A stretch of DNA of 64,000 bases from Hallella seregens ATCC 51272 (GCF_000518545.1 NZ_JADU01000009.1:62001-126000), one strand, 5' to 3'. Counted from the stretch's first letter, positions 34,269-43,098 are shown. Notes: generated by a model from the sequence alone, not told the origin. A program made the numbers and translations.

Positions 34269-34580
34269 TCATCGAATGGAAATCTTTCTCACCACCTTGC
34301 CCACCTTGACGATGTAGCAGCCCTTGGGCAGGTTGAGCGGATAGCTCTTTTCCGAGCTGTCCACCTTGACGTTCATCACGCACAATCCCGTCACATTGTA
34401 GATGGAAAGCGTCTGTCCTGCAGCTCCCGACACGTGGAGCACCGACTCGCTCGACACCGAAATGACCACTGAAGGCAGGTCGTTCTCGATGATTTCCACG
34501 GCGGGGGCGGCCGTCGTCCGCAGCGGCACGGCGGCGGCGAGCAGGGTTAGCAAGAGGGTGAAAAATATCTTTTTGCACAT
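34269..34580 (-). CDS. Secreted 103-aa protein consisting of a T9SS type A sorting-tail-like domain
   Basis: The signal peptide (MCKKIFFTLLLTLLAAAVPL, cleavage near residue 24) leads almost at once into a domain of about 75 residues. That domain has the type A C-terminal tail pattern: LHVSGAAGQTLSIYNVTG, then LPKGCYIVKVGKVVRKISIR at the end. Normally this tail directs large cargo through the type IX secretion system; here no cargo precedes it. It may be a free-standing beta-sandwich wall or surface protein, or a remnant. First gene of the L,D-transpeptidase/ECF operon, with a -7 box at 34606-34613. Confidence 0.65.
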   Translation of the reverse strand: MCKKIFFTLLLTLLAAAVPLRTTAAPAVEIIENDLPSVVISVSSESVLHVSGAAGQTLSIYNVTGLCVMNVKVDSSEKSYPLNLPKGCYIVKVGKVVRKISIR

Positions 34581-34605
34581 ACGCGTTTGCTTTTGGATCC
34601 ACTTG

Positions 34606-34613
34606 CAAAGATA
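34606..34613 (-). promoter_or_regulatory. -7 box TATCTTTG for the envelope/ECF operon
   Basis: On the minus strand TATCTTTG lies 26 nt upstream of the ATG at 34580 and would drive all five genes down to 31131. Confidence 0.6.
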
Positions 34614-34988
34614 GCAGATTGCGGTGAAAATCTCCCGATTGCCCCCTCCTTTCTTCGCTCGGTTAAGAATATTTAACGTGCGCTACACAATACTTTCAGC
34701 CCCCGCCCTGTCGGGTGTCGGTTGTCAACTCGGCGGCATGGCCCGGTGCGATTCCCGCCGCGGCGCGCTTGCCGCCCGCGAAGTGCGTGGGCGTGCAGAT
34801 TCGTCCATGCCGCAGCGGCGTTGCGAACACGCCGCCGGCACCCCGCGAACACGCCGCAAACGCCCCGCGAACACGCCGCAAACGCCCCGCGAACACGCCG
34901 CAAACGCGATGCGAAAACGCCGTCATCGCAGGGCGAAGACGGCGTAAAGAAAATGCGGGCGGCCGAAAGACGGAACAAAAGGCCGGCC
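34614..34988. other. Intergenic region holding repeat array D
   Basis: Between the divergent start at 34580 and the rnz stop codon. It contains array D and a GC-rich flank with a CGTGGGCGTGCAG word (34786-34798) that also occurs in reverse beside array A. No gene or RNA recognised. Confidence 0.55.
34821..34952 (-). repeat. 22-bp periodic tandem repeat array D (6 units, three almost identical)
   Basis: Units start at 34821, 34843, 34865, 34887, 34909 and 34931. The three from 34843 to 34908 are identical save the last base and contain CCGCGAACACGCCGCAAACG. Read on the minus strand each becomes GCGTTTGCGGCGTGTTCGCG, the same word as the array A unit at 1157. The outer units are diverged. This is the most regular array of the family. 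Confidence 0.88.
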
Positions 34989-35903
34989 CTACACGCTGAC
35001 CACCAGCCCCTCATTGGCCAGCAACGTGTTGGGGAAGACGGCCTGGGCCTCGCGCAGCAGCAGCGTCTCGTCGTCGTAGCGTGCGCTGAAATGGCCCAAG
35101 AGGAGCCGCCCCACGTGGGCGTCGCGGGCCACGGTGGCCGCCTGAACCGACGTGGAATGGTGGTAGAGGCGGGCGCGGTCGGCGTGGGCCGCGTCGTAGG
35201 TGGACTCGTGATAGAGCAGATTCACGCCCTCGACGGCCTCGTGCAACGTGGGCATGTAGCGCGTGTCGCTGCAATAGGCATAGGCCCGGGGCGGGGCGGC
35301 GGGCAGCGTGAGCCGGTCGTGGGGGATGAAAAGACCGTCGGGTGTGGTCCAGCCGGCCCCGTTCTTGATGTTGTTGATTTGGCTCAGGGGAATCTCGAAG
35401 CAGTCGATCATGTCGCGGCGGATGTGGGGCAGCGTGGGCTTCTCGCGGAAGAGGTAGCCGCAACAGGCGATGCGGTGGCGCAGGGGAACGGACTCCACGG
35501 TAAGGCTGCGGTCGTCGTAGACCACCTGCTGCCGCGTGGTGGCGACGGCATGGAACTCCACCGTGAACTCGAGCCCCGTGCAGAACTGCCTCAACACCGC
35601 GTCGAGCATGGGCCCCAAGGCGGCCGGGCCGTAGACGTGGAGCGGGGCCGTGCGCCCCAGCATGCCGAAGGTGGAGATGAGGCCGGGCAGCCCGAAGCAG
35701 TGGTCGCCGTGCAGATGGGAAATGAAGATGGCCTGTATTTTGGTGAAGCCCACGTGCGACCGCCGCAGCTGCATCTGCGTGCCCTCACCGCAATCGACCA
35801 TGAAGAACTTGCCGCGCAGCTCCACCACCTGGGCGGAGGCGTAGTGCTTCAGCGTGGGCAGCGCACTGCCGCAGCCCAGAATATGTATTTTGAATGGTTC
35901 CAT
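34989..35903 (-). CDS. rnz: Ribonuclease Z
   Basis: Cuts tRNA precursors just after the discriminator base. The 304-aa metallo-beta-lactamase fold has the HLHGDH zinc motif (63-68), the N-terminal HILGCGSALPT strand, the exosite-arm region around 150-175, and the late motifs YCSDTRYMPTL, HESTYDAAHADRA and LLLGHFSARY. The tRNAs seen here lack a sure encoded CCA, consistent with a need for RNase Z. Last gene of the mazG-lipoprotein-rnz operon. Confidence 0.93.
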   Translation of the reverse strand: MEPFKIHILGCGSALPTLKHYASAQVVELRGKFFMVDCGEGTQMQLRRSHVGFTKIQAIFISHLHGDHCFGLPGLISTFGMLGRTAPLHVYGPAALGPMLDAVLRQFCTGLEFTVEFHAVATTRQQVVYDDRSLTVESVPLRHRIACCGYLFREKPTLPHIRRDMIDCFEIPLSQINNIKNGAGWTTPDGLFIPHDRLTLPAAPPRAYAYCSDTRYMPTLHEAVEGVNLLYHESTYDAAHADRARLYHHSTSVQAATVARDAHVGRLLLGHFSARYDDETLLLREAQAVFPNTLLANEGLVVSV

Positions 35904-35939
35904 AAGCCGTGAAGCGCGCCCCGACGACGGGGCCGCCGC

Positions 35940-36509
35940 TTATTTCTGACGCTTGTAGACGAAGATGCCTTCGCGGTTTTCCAGATAGAGCGAGTCGCTG
36001 CCCAGGTTGTCGATGCTGAACGTGTCGCGGTTGAGCAGCAGCTGGCCGTTGAGGATTTTCCAGCTGGTCCAGGGGTTGCGCTCGGCCTTGACGCTCGACT
36101 TGACCACGCCGCCCTCGAGGATTTCAAAGTTCTTGTCCAGGCTGGTCCACTTGCCCAGCAGCGTGGTGAGGTTGATGACGCGGCGCGCCGTGGGGTCGCC
36201 GTCGACGGCTTGGCCCTCGATAACGGCCAGCCTGTCGCCCACGAGCAGCCCGCCCTGCACGTCCTGCCGCCCGTCTTCGTCCTCGCCCAGCACGTAGCGG
36301 AGCGTGTCGCCGGCGTCGGTAATGAGCTCGAGCGTGTGCATGGCCGTGCCCTCGCCACACACGCCATAGACGGTGGAGTCGGCCGCGGTGTCGGCCAGGA
36401 GGGTGCTGTCGGCCCCGCCGCGGTCGCCGCGCGACGGCGTGTTGCGGCAGCCGGCCACCACAAAAGCCAGGGCCAGCAGGGCCAAGGCGCAGAGAGTTAC
36501 CTGTTTCAT
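35940..36509 (-). CDS. Lipoprotein with lipocalin-like C-terminal domain
   Basis: A 189-aa lipoprotein (lipobox FVVAGC, Cys21). Residues 22-105 form a beta-rich region with the segment GTAMHTLELITDAGDTLRYVLGEDEDG. Residues of about 112-189 resemble small Bacteroidetes lipocalin-like domains (LLGKWTSLDKNFEILEGGVVKS; WTSWKILNGQLLLNRDTFSID; DSLYLENREGIFVYKR). Ligand unknown. It sits 26 nt after mazG and 36 nt before rnz, so it is co-transcribed with unrelated housekeeping genes. Confidence 0.7.
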   Translation of the reverse strand: MKQVTLCALALLALAFVVAGCRNTPSRGDRGGADSTLLADTAADSTVYGVCGEGTAMHTLELITDAGDTLRYVLGEDEDGRQDVQGGLLVGDRLAVIEGQAVDGDPTARRVINLTTLLGKWTSLDKNFEILEGGVVKSSVKAERNPWTSWKILNGQLLLNRDTFSIDNLGSDSLYLENREGIFVYKRQK

Positions 36510-36535
36510 CGTTGCATGTATTTAGGGGTTTGTCT

Positions 36536-37465
36536 TCATTTTTCCTGCGCCTTGGCTTCGTTCCAGAGCGCGTCCATCTCGCCGAGCGTCAGTTCGCTAA
36601 GGGCCTTGCCCGCAGCCTTGGCCTGGCGTTCGATGTAGCCAAAGCGCGAGATGAACTTGCGGTTGGTCGACTCCAGCGCGTTGTCGGGGTTCAGCCGGTA
36701 GAGGCGCGCGGCATTGATGACGCTGAAGAGGAAGTCGCCCAGCTCGTGGGTGGAACGCTCGCGGTCGCCGCGCCGCAGCTCGGCCTCGAGCTCTCCCAGC
36801 TCCTCGCGCACCTTGTCCCACACGTCTTCTTTCTGTTGCCAGTCGAATCCCACGTTGCGGGCCTTGTCCTGTATGCGGTAGGCCTTGATGAGAGCGGGCA
36901 GTGCAGCGGGCACGCCGCTGAGCACACTCTTGTTGCCGTCGCGCTCGCGCTGCTTGATTTGTTCCCACGTTTGCTCCACCTCGCCGGCCGTGCCGGGCTT
37001 GTCGCCAAGGGTTTCGCCGTCGGCCTTGTAGACCACCTGGCCCTGCGCGTTCATCGTCATGGCGGGGTTGTCCACGGCGAACGGGGCGTTGTCGATGCCC
37101 CAGTCGCCCTCGCTGCGGCTCCAGTCGATGAAAGGATGGCGGAACATCAGCTTGTCGGCCTCCCGGTTGCACACGTCGGCCATGTCGTAGGCCCCGGCCT
37201 CGGCACCTATCATGGCGTAGAACACCACGTGCTCCATCACGTCGCCCAGCTCTTTCATCACCTCGCGGAGGTCGCCGTGCTGCAGGGCGTCGGCCAGCTC
37301 GAACACCTCCTCGATGGTGTTGGGGCGCAGGCTCGCCATGGTTTGTTTGCGGTCCCAGGGGCACTCGCGGCGCAGACGGTACTGCACGTCGAGCAGCCGG
37401 CCAAAGGCGGCCAGCATCTCGGCCCGGCTGTGCCGGGCCTGGGGTTTGCCGGATTGTTGCATCAT
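36536..37465 (-). CDS. mazG: Nucleoside triphosphate pyrophosphohydrolase MazG with an insertion
   Basis: Hydrolyses NTPs/dNTPs to monophosphates, cleaning the nucleotide pool. The first MazG module has CPWDRKQTMASLRPNTIEEVFELADAL with the EExxE metal site (E52, E53, E56) and KELGD (71-75). The second module has SVLSGVPAALPALIKAYRIQDKARNVGFDW and EELGELEAEL. Between FRHPFI (108-113) and the TWEQIK segment lies a stretch of about 50 residues (114-164, DWSRSEGDWGIDNAPF...GTAGEVEQ). In the family as I know it, a short link of roughly 10-15 residues stands here. The total of 309 aa versus about 260 reflects this. The start has two consecutive ATGs at 37465 and 37462. Confidence 0.92.
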   Translation of the reverse strand: MMQQSGKPQARHSRAEMLAAFGRLLDVQYRLRRECPWDRKQTMASLRPNTIEEVFELADALQHGDLREVMKELGDVMEHVVFYAMIGAEAGAYDMADVCNREADKLMFRHPFIDWSRSEGDWGIDNAPFAVDNPAMTMNAQGQVVYKADGETLGDKPGTAGEVEQTWEQIKQRERDGNKSVLSGVPAALPALIKAYRIQDKARNVGFDWQQKEDVWDKVREELGELEAELRRGDRERSTHELGDFLFSVINAARLYRLNPDNALESTNRKFISRFGYIERQAKAAGKALSELTLGEMDALWNEAKAQEK

Positions 37466-37475
37466 CTTTTTGATG

Positions 37476-37483
37476 CAAAGTTA
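37476..37483 (-). promoter_or_regulatory. -7 box TAACTTTG for mazG
   Basis: On the minus strand TAACTTTG lies 11-18 nt from the mazG ATG, a nearly leaderless arrangement. It is 22 bp from the divergent valS box. Confidence 0.65.
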
Positions 37484-37505
37484 CGGGTTTTCGGGGATAA
37501 ATTCG

Positions 37506-37513
37506 TAATTTTG
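37506..37513 (+). promoter_or_regulatory. -7 box TAATTTTG for valS
   Basis: TAATTTTG on the plus strand gives a leader of about 93 nt before the valS ATG at 37612. The leader includes a GC-rich GCCGTTTTCGCCCGC segment (37538-37552) reminiscent of one unit of the 22-bp repeat family. No T-box is seen. Confidence 0.6.
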
Positions 37514-37611
37514 CGGTGTTTTTGTGGGCCGACAAGGCCGTTTTCGCCCGCATGCGAAAGCGCCGATGCGGCCCCGGCAAGGATAAATATACGAAAAGAC
37601 AACCAACATAC

Positions 37612-40305
37612 ATGGAATTAGCAAGCAAGTACGACCCCAAAGAGGTGGAGTCGAAATGGTACGAGTATTGGCTCGACAACAAGCTCTTCAGTTCTAAACC
37701 CGACGGGCGCGAGCCCTACACGGTGGTGATTCCACCACCCAACGTGACCGGTGTGCTCCACATGGGCCACATGCTGAACAACACCATTCAGGACATTCTG
37801 GTGCGCCACGCCCGCATGGAGGGCAAGAATGCGTGCTGGGTTCCCGGCACCGACCACGCCTCGATAGCCACCGAAGCTAAGGTGGTGGCCCGTCTGGCCG
37901 AGCAGGGCATCAAGAAAACCGACCTGACACGAGAGCAGTTTCTCGAGCATGCCTGGGACTGGACGCGCGAGCACGGAGGCATCATCCTGAAGCAGCTGCG
38001 CAGGCTGGGCTGCTCGTGCGACTGGGACCGCACGGCCTTCACCATGGACGAGACCCGCTCGGAGGGCGTCATCAAGGTGTTCGTGGACCTGTACAACAAG
38101 GGCTATATCTACCGCGGCGTGCGCATGGTGAACTGGGATCCGCAGGCACAGACGGCGCTCTCGGACGAGGAGGTGGTGTACAAGGACGAGCATTCCAAGC
38201 TGTACTACCTGAAATACTACGTGGCACCCGAGGACCAGGCCTCGGTGGAGCGCAGGGATGAGGGCAACGTGATGCACCGCGACGGCCGCGGATACTATGC
38301 CGTGGTGGCCACCACACGCCCCGAAACCATCATGGGCGACACGGCGATGTGCATCAATCCCGACGACGTGAAGAACACCTGGCTGCGCGGCAAGCACGTG
38401 GTGGTGCCCCGCGTGGGCCGCGTGATTCCCGTCATCGAGGACTCGTATGTGGACGTGGAGTTCGGCACGGGTTGCCTGAAAGTGACTCCCGCGCACGACG
38501 TGAACGACCACGCGCTGGGCCTCAAGCACGGCTTGCAGACCATAGACATCTTCAACGACAACGGCACGATGGCCGAGGCCGCGGGCATGTACGTGGGTCA
38601 AGACCGCATGGACGTGCGTCGGCAGATCGCCCTCGACCTGGAGGCCGAGGGACTGATGGAGCGTGTTGAGGACTACGACAACAAGGTGGGCTTCTCCGAG
38701 CGCACCAACGTGCCCATCGAACCGAAGCTCTCCACGCAGTGGTTTCTCAAGATGCGGCACTTCGCCGACATTGCGCTGGCCCCTGTTATGGACGACGACA
38801 TCGAGTTCTATCCCAAGAAATACAAGAACACCTACCGCCACTGGCTGGAGAATATCAAGGACTGGTGCATCTCGCGCCAGCTGTGGTGGGGACACCGCAT
38901 CCCGGCCTACTACTTCAAAGATGCCGAGGGAAAGAACGCCTGCGTGGTGGCCGAGACGGCCGACAAGGCCCTGGCCGAGGCACGCCGGCAGAATCCGGCC
39001 CTCACGGCCGACGGCCTGGAGCAGGAGAGCGACTGCCTGGACACGTGGTTCTCGTCGTGGCTTTGGCCCATCTCCGTCTTCGACGGCGTGAACCATCCCG
39101 ACAATGAGGAGATACGGTATTACTATCCCACGTCGGACCTGGTGACGGGCCCGGACATCATTTTCTTCTGGGTGGCCCGCATGATTATGGCCGGATACGA
39201 GTACCGCGGCACGTTCCCCTTCAAGCATGTGTACTTTACGGGCATCGTGCGCGACAAGCTGGGACGCAAGATGAGCAAGAGTCTGGGCAACTCGCCAGAC
39301 CCTCTTCAGCTCATCGAGAAGTTCGGCGCCGACGGCGTGCGCATGGGCATGATGCTCTCGGCACCGGCCGGCAACGACATTCTCTTCGATGAGAACCTGT
39401 GCGAGCAGGGCCGCAACTTCAACAACAAGATATGGAATGCTTTCCGCCTGGTGCAGGGATGGCAGACGGCCGATGCCGCGCAGCCCGAGGAAAACCGCCT
39501 GGCCGTGGCCTGGTTCGAGGCCAAGCTCAAGGAGGTGAATGCCCAGATGGACGAGCAGTTCAAGGGCTACCGCATCTCCGAGGCCCTGATGACGGTGTAC
39601 CGATTGTTCTGGGACGAGTTCTCAAGCTGGTATCTGGAGATAGTGAAGCCCGAGTACGGCAAGCCCATCGACCGCCTGACCTACGACGCTACGCTGCGTT
39701 TCTTCGACGACTTGCTCAAGATGCTGCATCCGTTCATGCCGTTCATCACCGAGGAACTGTGGCAGCACATCCTCGACCGCAAGCCGGGCGAGAGCATCAT
39801 GAAGGCCACGCTGCAGATGGCCGCACCCACCGAAGCCGAGCTGAAACTCCTGGCCGACGTGGAGCAGGTGAAGCAGGTGGTGTCGGGGGTGCGCATGGTT
39901 CGCAACCAGAAGAACATCGCCCCGAAAGAGCAGCTCGACCTGCTGGCCATCGGCAGCAACCGCTTCGGGGCCTACGACAGCGTGATGACGAAGATGGCCA
40001 ACCTGAAGACCGTCGAGACCGTGGCCGAGAAACCGGCCGACGCCAGCGCCTTCATGGTGGGCACCGACGAGTTTGCCGTGCCCGTGGGCGACCTCATCGA
40101 CGTGGCCGCCGAGATAGAGAAGCAAGAGAAAGAACTGCAGCACCTCGAGGGATTCCTGGCCGGCATCCGCAAGAAACTGGCCAACGAGAACTTCGTGGCC
40201 CACGCCCCCGAGGCCGTGGTGGCCCGCGAACGCAAGAAGCAAAGCGACTCCGAGGAGAAGATTGCCGCACTGAAAGAGTCGCTGGCTGCGCTGAAAAACA
40301 AGTAA
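37612..40305 (+). CDS. valS: Valyl-tRNA synthetase
   Basis: An 897-aa class I synthetase. HMGH (50-53, in [14 protein letters not shown]) and KMSKS (553-557) form the ATP site, and the CP1 editing domain lies between. WWGHRIP and the anticodon-binding domain follow, and a C-terminal coiled coil (about 830-897, Lys/Glu-rich) closes the chain, as in ValRS. The ATG at 37612 begins the conserved N-terminus [20 protein letters not shown]. The clostripain-like lipoprotein gene follows after 3 nt. Confidence 0.97.
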   Translation: MELASKYDPKEVESKWYEYWLDNKLFSSKPDGREPYTVVIPPPNVTGVLHMGHMLNNTIQDILVRHARMEGKNACWVPGTDHASIATEAKVVARLAEQGIKKTDLTREQFLEHAWDWTREHGGIILKQLRRLGCSCDWDRTAFTMDETRSEGVIKVFVDLYNKGYIYRGVRMVNWDPQAQTALSDEEVVYKDEHSKLYYLKYYVAPEDQASVERRDEGNVMHRDGRGYYAVVATTRPETIMGDTAMCINPDDVKNTWLRGKHVVVPRVGRVIPVIEDSYVDVEFGTGCLKVTPAHDVNDHALGLKHGLQTIDIFNDNGTMAEAAGMYVGQDRMDVRRQIALDLEAEGLMERVEDYDNKVGFSERTNVPIEPKLSTQWFLKMRHFADIALAPVMDDDIEFYPKKYKNTYRHWLENIKDWCISRQLWWGHRIPAYYFKDAEGKNACVVAETADKALAEARRQNPALTADGLEQESDCLDTWFSSWLWPISVFDGVNHPDNEEIRYYYPTSDLVTGPDIIFFWVARMIMAGYEYRGTFPFKHVYFTGIVRDKLGRKMSKSLGNSPDPLQLIEKFGADGVRMGMMLSAPAGNDILFDENLCEQGRNFNNKIWNAFRLVQGWQTADAAQPEENRLAVAWFEAKLKEVNAQMDEQFKGYRISEALMTVYRLFWDEFSSWYLEIVKPEYGKPIDRLTYDATLRFFDDLLKMLHPFMPFITEELWQHILDRKPGESIMKATLQMAAPTEAELKLLADVEQVKQVVSGVRMVRNQKNIAPKEQLDLLAIGSNRFGAYDSVMTKMANLKTVETVAEKPADASAFMVGTDEFAVPVGDLIDVAAEIEKQEKELQHLEGFLAGIRKKLANENFVAHAPEAVVARERKKQSDSEEKIAALKESLAALKNK

Positions 40306-40308
40306 ACC

Positions 40309-41568
40309 ATGAAAAAATCGTTCCTGGGCCTCGTCGTGTTGGTGCTCTCTCTGGTCGGCGCACAGCTGTTCTCGGCGTGCGACAACAAGGAGGCACCCTC
40401 CGTGAACGACATCAACAAACAGACCATTCTGGTCTTCATGCCCTGGTCAGGCACGGCGGCCAGCAGCGGCCTCTATCCGGTTTTCCGGCAAAACCTCGAC
40501 AGCATCGAGGGGGCCATCCTGAAGGCCAAGCGGCTGCAGGGACGGCTGATGGTGTTTATCAGCACGGCGGCCAGGCAGTCGGAGCTCTACGAGGTGGGCT
40601 ACACGGGCGGCAAAATCGTGCACACACCCATCAAGACCTACGCGGGCAACGACTACACCACGGCGGCCGGCATCACGCAAATACTCAACGACGTGAAGGC
40701 CAACGCCCCCGCACTGAACTACGCCATGATGGTGGGCTGCCACGGATGCGGCTGGACCTACAAGGCCGATTGGGAGAACTATCCCTTCCAGGCCAAGCGC
40801 AACGTGCTGGTTCCCGGGCAGAAACAGGAGGCCGCCGCCGGGGCCAAGGGCATGGGCGGGGGCGCGGCCTGGCCCACAACCCGGTTTTTCGGCAGCGTGG
40901 GCGACAAGGCCTACGGCATCGACGTGCCGACGCTGGCCGACGGCATCCGGGGAGCCGGACTGAAGATGCAGTACATTCTCTTCGACGACTGCTACATGGC
41001 CAACGTCGAGACAGCCTACGAACTGCGCCAGGCCACCAACTATCTCATCGCCTCCACCTCGGAGGTGCTGGCCCTGGGCGTGCCTTATCAGACCATGTGG
41101 AGCGCACTGGCCTCGGCCACGCCCAACTATAAGACGGCCGTTTCGGCGTTCCACACGTTCTACTCGACCTACGCCTATCCCTACGGCGCCCTGTCGGCCA
41201 TCGACTGCCGCAAGGTGGACGGCCTGGCCGCCATGATGCGGCAGATCAACCAACGCTATGTGCTGGCCGACTCGCTGGTGGACAGTCTGCAGGTGCTCGA
41301 CGGCTTCAATACACCCCTGTTCTACGACTTGGGCGACTATGCAGACCATCTTTGCCCGAACACCACCCTGCTGAGCGACTTCCATTCGCGGCTCGACGAG
41401 GTGGTGAAAGCCAAGGCTGCCACAGATACGCTCTACTCGTACCTCTATGCAGCCCCCTTATATATAAAGGTGAAAAGCTACTCGGGGCTCACCGTCTCCG
41501 ACCCCAGCCGCCATCCGGTGGCCCTGAAAGGCAGGGAGAAAACCGGGTGGTGGAAAGCCACGCACTAA
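40309..41568 (+). CDS. Clostripain-family (peptidase C11) lipoprotein
   Basis: A 419-aa lipoprotein (lipobox LFSAC, Cys24). The N-terminal KQTILVFMPWSG strand, catalytic His145 (MMVGCHGCGW) and Cys228 (LFDDCYMANVETAYELR) match the caspase-like C11 fold, which cleaves after Arg/Lys. The Cys at residue 144 and Gly-Cys-Gly after the His differ from the usual SHGSG. A loop at about 165-200 (QKQEAAAGAKGMGGGAAWP) may be a self-processing linker. Likely surface-exposed or periplasmic. It is 3 nt downstream of valS and so co-transcribed, though functionally unrelated. Confidence 0.85.
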   Translation: MKKSFLGLVVLVLSLVGAQLFSACDNKEAPSVNDINKQTILVFMPWSGTAASSGLYPVFRQNLDSIEGAILKAKRLQGRLMVFISTAARQSELYEVGYTGGKIVHTPIKTYAGNDYTTAAGITQILNDVKANAPALNYAMMVGCHGCGWTYKADWENYPFQAKRNVLVPGQKQEAAAGAKGMGGGAAWPTTRFFGSVGDKAYGIDVPTLADGIRGAGLKMQYILFDDCYMANVETAYELRQATNYLIASTSEVLALGVPYQTMWSALASATPNYKTAVSAFHTFYSTYAYPYGALSAIDCRKVDGLAAMMRQINQRYVLADSLVDSLQVLDGFNTPLFYDLGDYADHLCPNTTLLSDFHSRLDEVVKAKAATDTLYSYLYAAPLYIKVKSYSGLTVSDPSRHPVALKGREKTGWWKATH

Positions 41569-41590
41569 GGCAAGGGGCATAAAAACAAGG

Positions 41591-41662
41591 CCGGGCGGCC
41601 ATGCTTGCGGCCGCCCGGTTGAAAAGAAAGTGGGCGGCAAGTGTTGTGAACACTTGCCGCCC
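41591..41662. terminator. Two consecutive hairpins ending convergent transcripts
   Basis: Hairpin 1: CCGGGCGGCC (41591-41600) with GGCCGCCCGG (41609-41618). Hairpin 2: GGGCGGCAAGTGTT (41632-41645) with AACACTTGCCGCCC (41649-41662), 3-nt loop, followed by GCCGTTGTTTA. They lie between the C11 gene and the DUF2461 gene. Confidence 0.75.
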
Positions 41663-41670
41663 GCCGTTGT

Positions 41671-42381
41671 TTATTCGTAGTCATCAATGACGTTGTTGGT
41701 GAAATCTATCATCGGCTTGCCTGTCTTGAGTATCTTTACCATCTCTTTCGGCCATGCCTCGCCGTCGAAAAAGTCGTCGGGCACCACGTGCCACGCACAG
41801 TAATCTTTCATTTTCAGATAGCGCAGATGCTCGTAATCACTGGGGAAATCCTTGGGGGCCTTCTTTAGTCGGGCTATGCCAAAGCCCTTGGGGGCGGCGT
41901 GGTCGTCGCTCCATTCGGAGTCGTTGGCATAGCCGAAAGCCTTGATGAACTGGCCGTTCTCCACGCACTTGAGCCACTCGCCAATGTTTCCCATGATCTC
42001 ATTGCGCATGGCAGTGAGGATGTTGGTAGGCAGCCAGTAGGCGCCAACAGCCAGCAAACACTGGCCCGGCTGCACGTGAAGGTAGTAGCCTGCGTGCAGA
42101 CTCTTCTTGCCTTTGGCCGAGATATAGGCGCCGAAGTGGCGCTTGTAGGGCGACTTGTCGGGCGAGAAGCGGGTGTCACGATAGAAGCGATAGGTGCAGT
42201 CCTTGGCCGTGAGGTGCCCCACGGAGGGGTCGAAGGCGGCAATGGCAGCGATGGCTTTGTCCACGCCGGCGTCGAACGAGTCGCGGGCCGCCTGGTATTC
42301 GGACTTGTGTTCCTGGAACCAAGGGCGGTTGTTGTTGGCCGCCACGTCCTGCAGGAACTTCATGATGCGTTGGGTTTCCAT
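41671..42381 (-). CDS. DUF2461 family protein
   Basis: A 236-aa cytoplasmic protein. The N-terminus IMKFLQDVAANNNRPWFQEHKSEYQAARDSF and the central CTYRFYRDTRFSPDKSPYKRHFGAYIS, HAGYYLHVQPGQCLLAVGAYWLP are the hallmark of DUF2461 (TIGR02453). The function is unknown. The ATG at 42381 lies just after the nth stop codon (42388-42386), so it is translationally linked to nth. This pairing hints at a DNA-repair context but does not prove it. Confidence 0.88.
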   Translation of the reverse strand: METQRIMKFLQDVAANNNRPWFQEHKSEYQAARDSFDAGVDKAIAAIAAFDPSVGHLTAKDCTYRFYRDTRFSPDKSPYKRHFGAYISAKGKKSLHAGYYLHVQPGQCLLAVGAYWLPTNILTAMRNEIMGNIGEWLKCVENGQFIKAFGYANDSEWSDDHAAPKGFGIARLKKAPKDFPSDYEHLRYLKMKDYCAWHVVPDDFFDGEAWPKEMVKILKTGKPMIDFTNNVIDDYE

Positions 42382-42385
42382 GGGT

Positions 42386-43036
42386 CTATTCGAGTTTACT
42401 CCCCTCCAGCCGCTTGGGGCACACGGTGTCGAACGGGCACTCCCCGCACTTGGGCCGCGCACTCTGGCACACATATCGGCCGTGGAGCAGCAGCCAGTGG
42501 TGGGCCGATGGAATGTCGGCGGCCGGAATGTCGCGCATGAGATGCTGCTCCACTTTGAGCGGCGTGTTGGCCGTGCGAGGCACCAGACCGAGTCGGTGCG
42601 ACACGCGATAGACGTGCGTGTCTACGGCCATCGTGGCCTTTCCAAACCATACAGCCTGCAGCACGTTGGCCGTCTTGCGTCCCACGCCCGGCAGTTTCAC
42701 CAGTTCCTTGGGGTCGCTGGGCACCTCGCCGCCATAGTTGTTGACGAGCATGCGCGCCATCTCGACAAGGTGGCGAGACTTGGCATTGGGATAGCTCACG
42801 GAGTGAACGTACTCCAACACGTCCTCGGGCTCGGCCTGGGCCATGGCCCGCGCCGTGGGGTAGCGAGCGAAAAGGGCCGGCGTCACCTCGTTGATGCGCT
42901 TGTCGGTGCACTGTGCCGAGAGCAGCGTGGCACACAGCAACTGGAACGCCGAGCCGAACTGCAGCTCTGTGCCTACGTCGGGCGCGTTCCTGCGGAAGTA
43001 GTCGAGGATGTACTGATACCTTTCTTTGCGGGTCAT
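42386..43036 (-). CDS. nth: Endonuclease III
   Basis: A base-excision DNA glycosylase/AP lyase for oxidised pyrimidines. The HhH motif LPGVGRKTANVL carries the catalytic K121. D139 (MAVDTHVYRV) is the second catalytic residue, and the 4Fe-4S cluster ligands are C190-x6-C197-x2-C200-x5-C206. Length, 216 aa, is standard. It lies between htpG and the DUF2461 gene on the same strand. Confidence 0.96.
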   Translation of the reverse strand: MTRKERYQYILDYFRRNAPDVGTELQFGSAFQLLCATLLSAQCTDKRINEVTPALFARYPTARAMAQAEPEDVLEYVHSVSYPNAKSRHLVEMARMLVNNYGGEVPSDPKELVKLPGVGRKTANVLQAVWFGKATMAVDTHVYRVSHRLGLVPRTANTPLKVEQHLMRDIPAADIPSAHHWLLLHGRYVCQSARPKCGECPFDTVCPKRLEGSKLE

Positions 43037-43098
43037 GACAGGCAGGCTTTCCGCTTCGCCGGGGTGTTGCGGAGCGGTGGAGTTACGGAGTTAAGACA

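Noticed and set aside
34821..34952. CRISPR array
   Set aside because: Units abut at 22 bp with no unique spacers and no cas genes nearby; the pattern is a plain tandem repeat.
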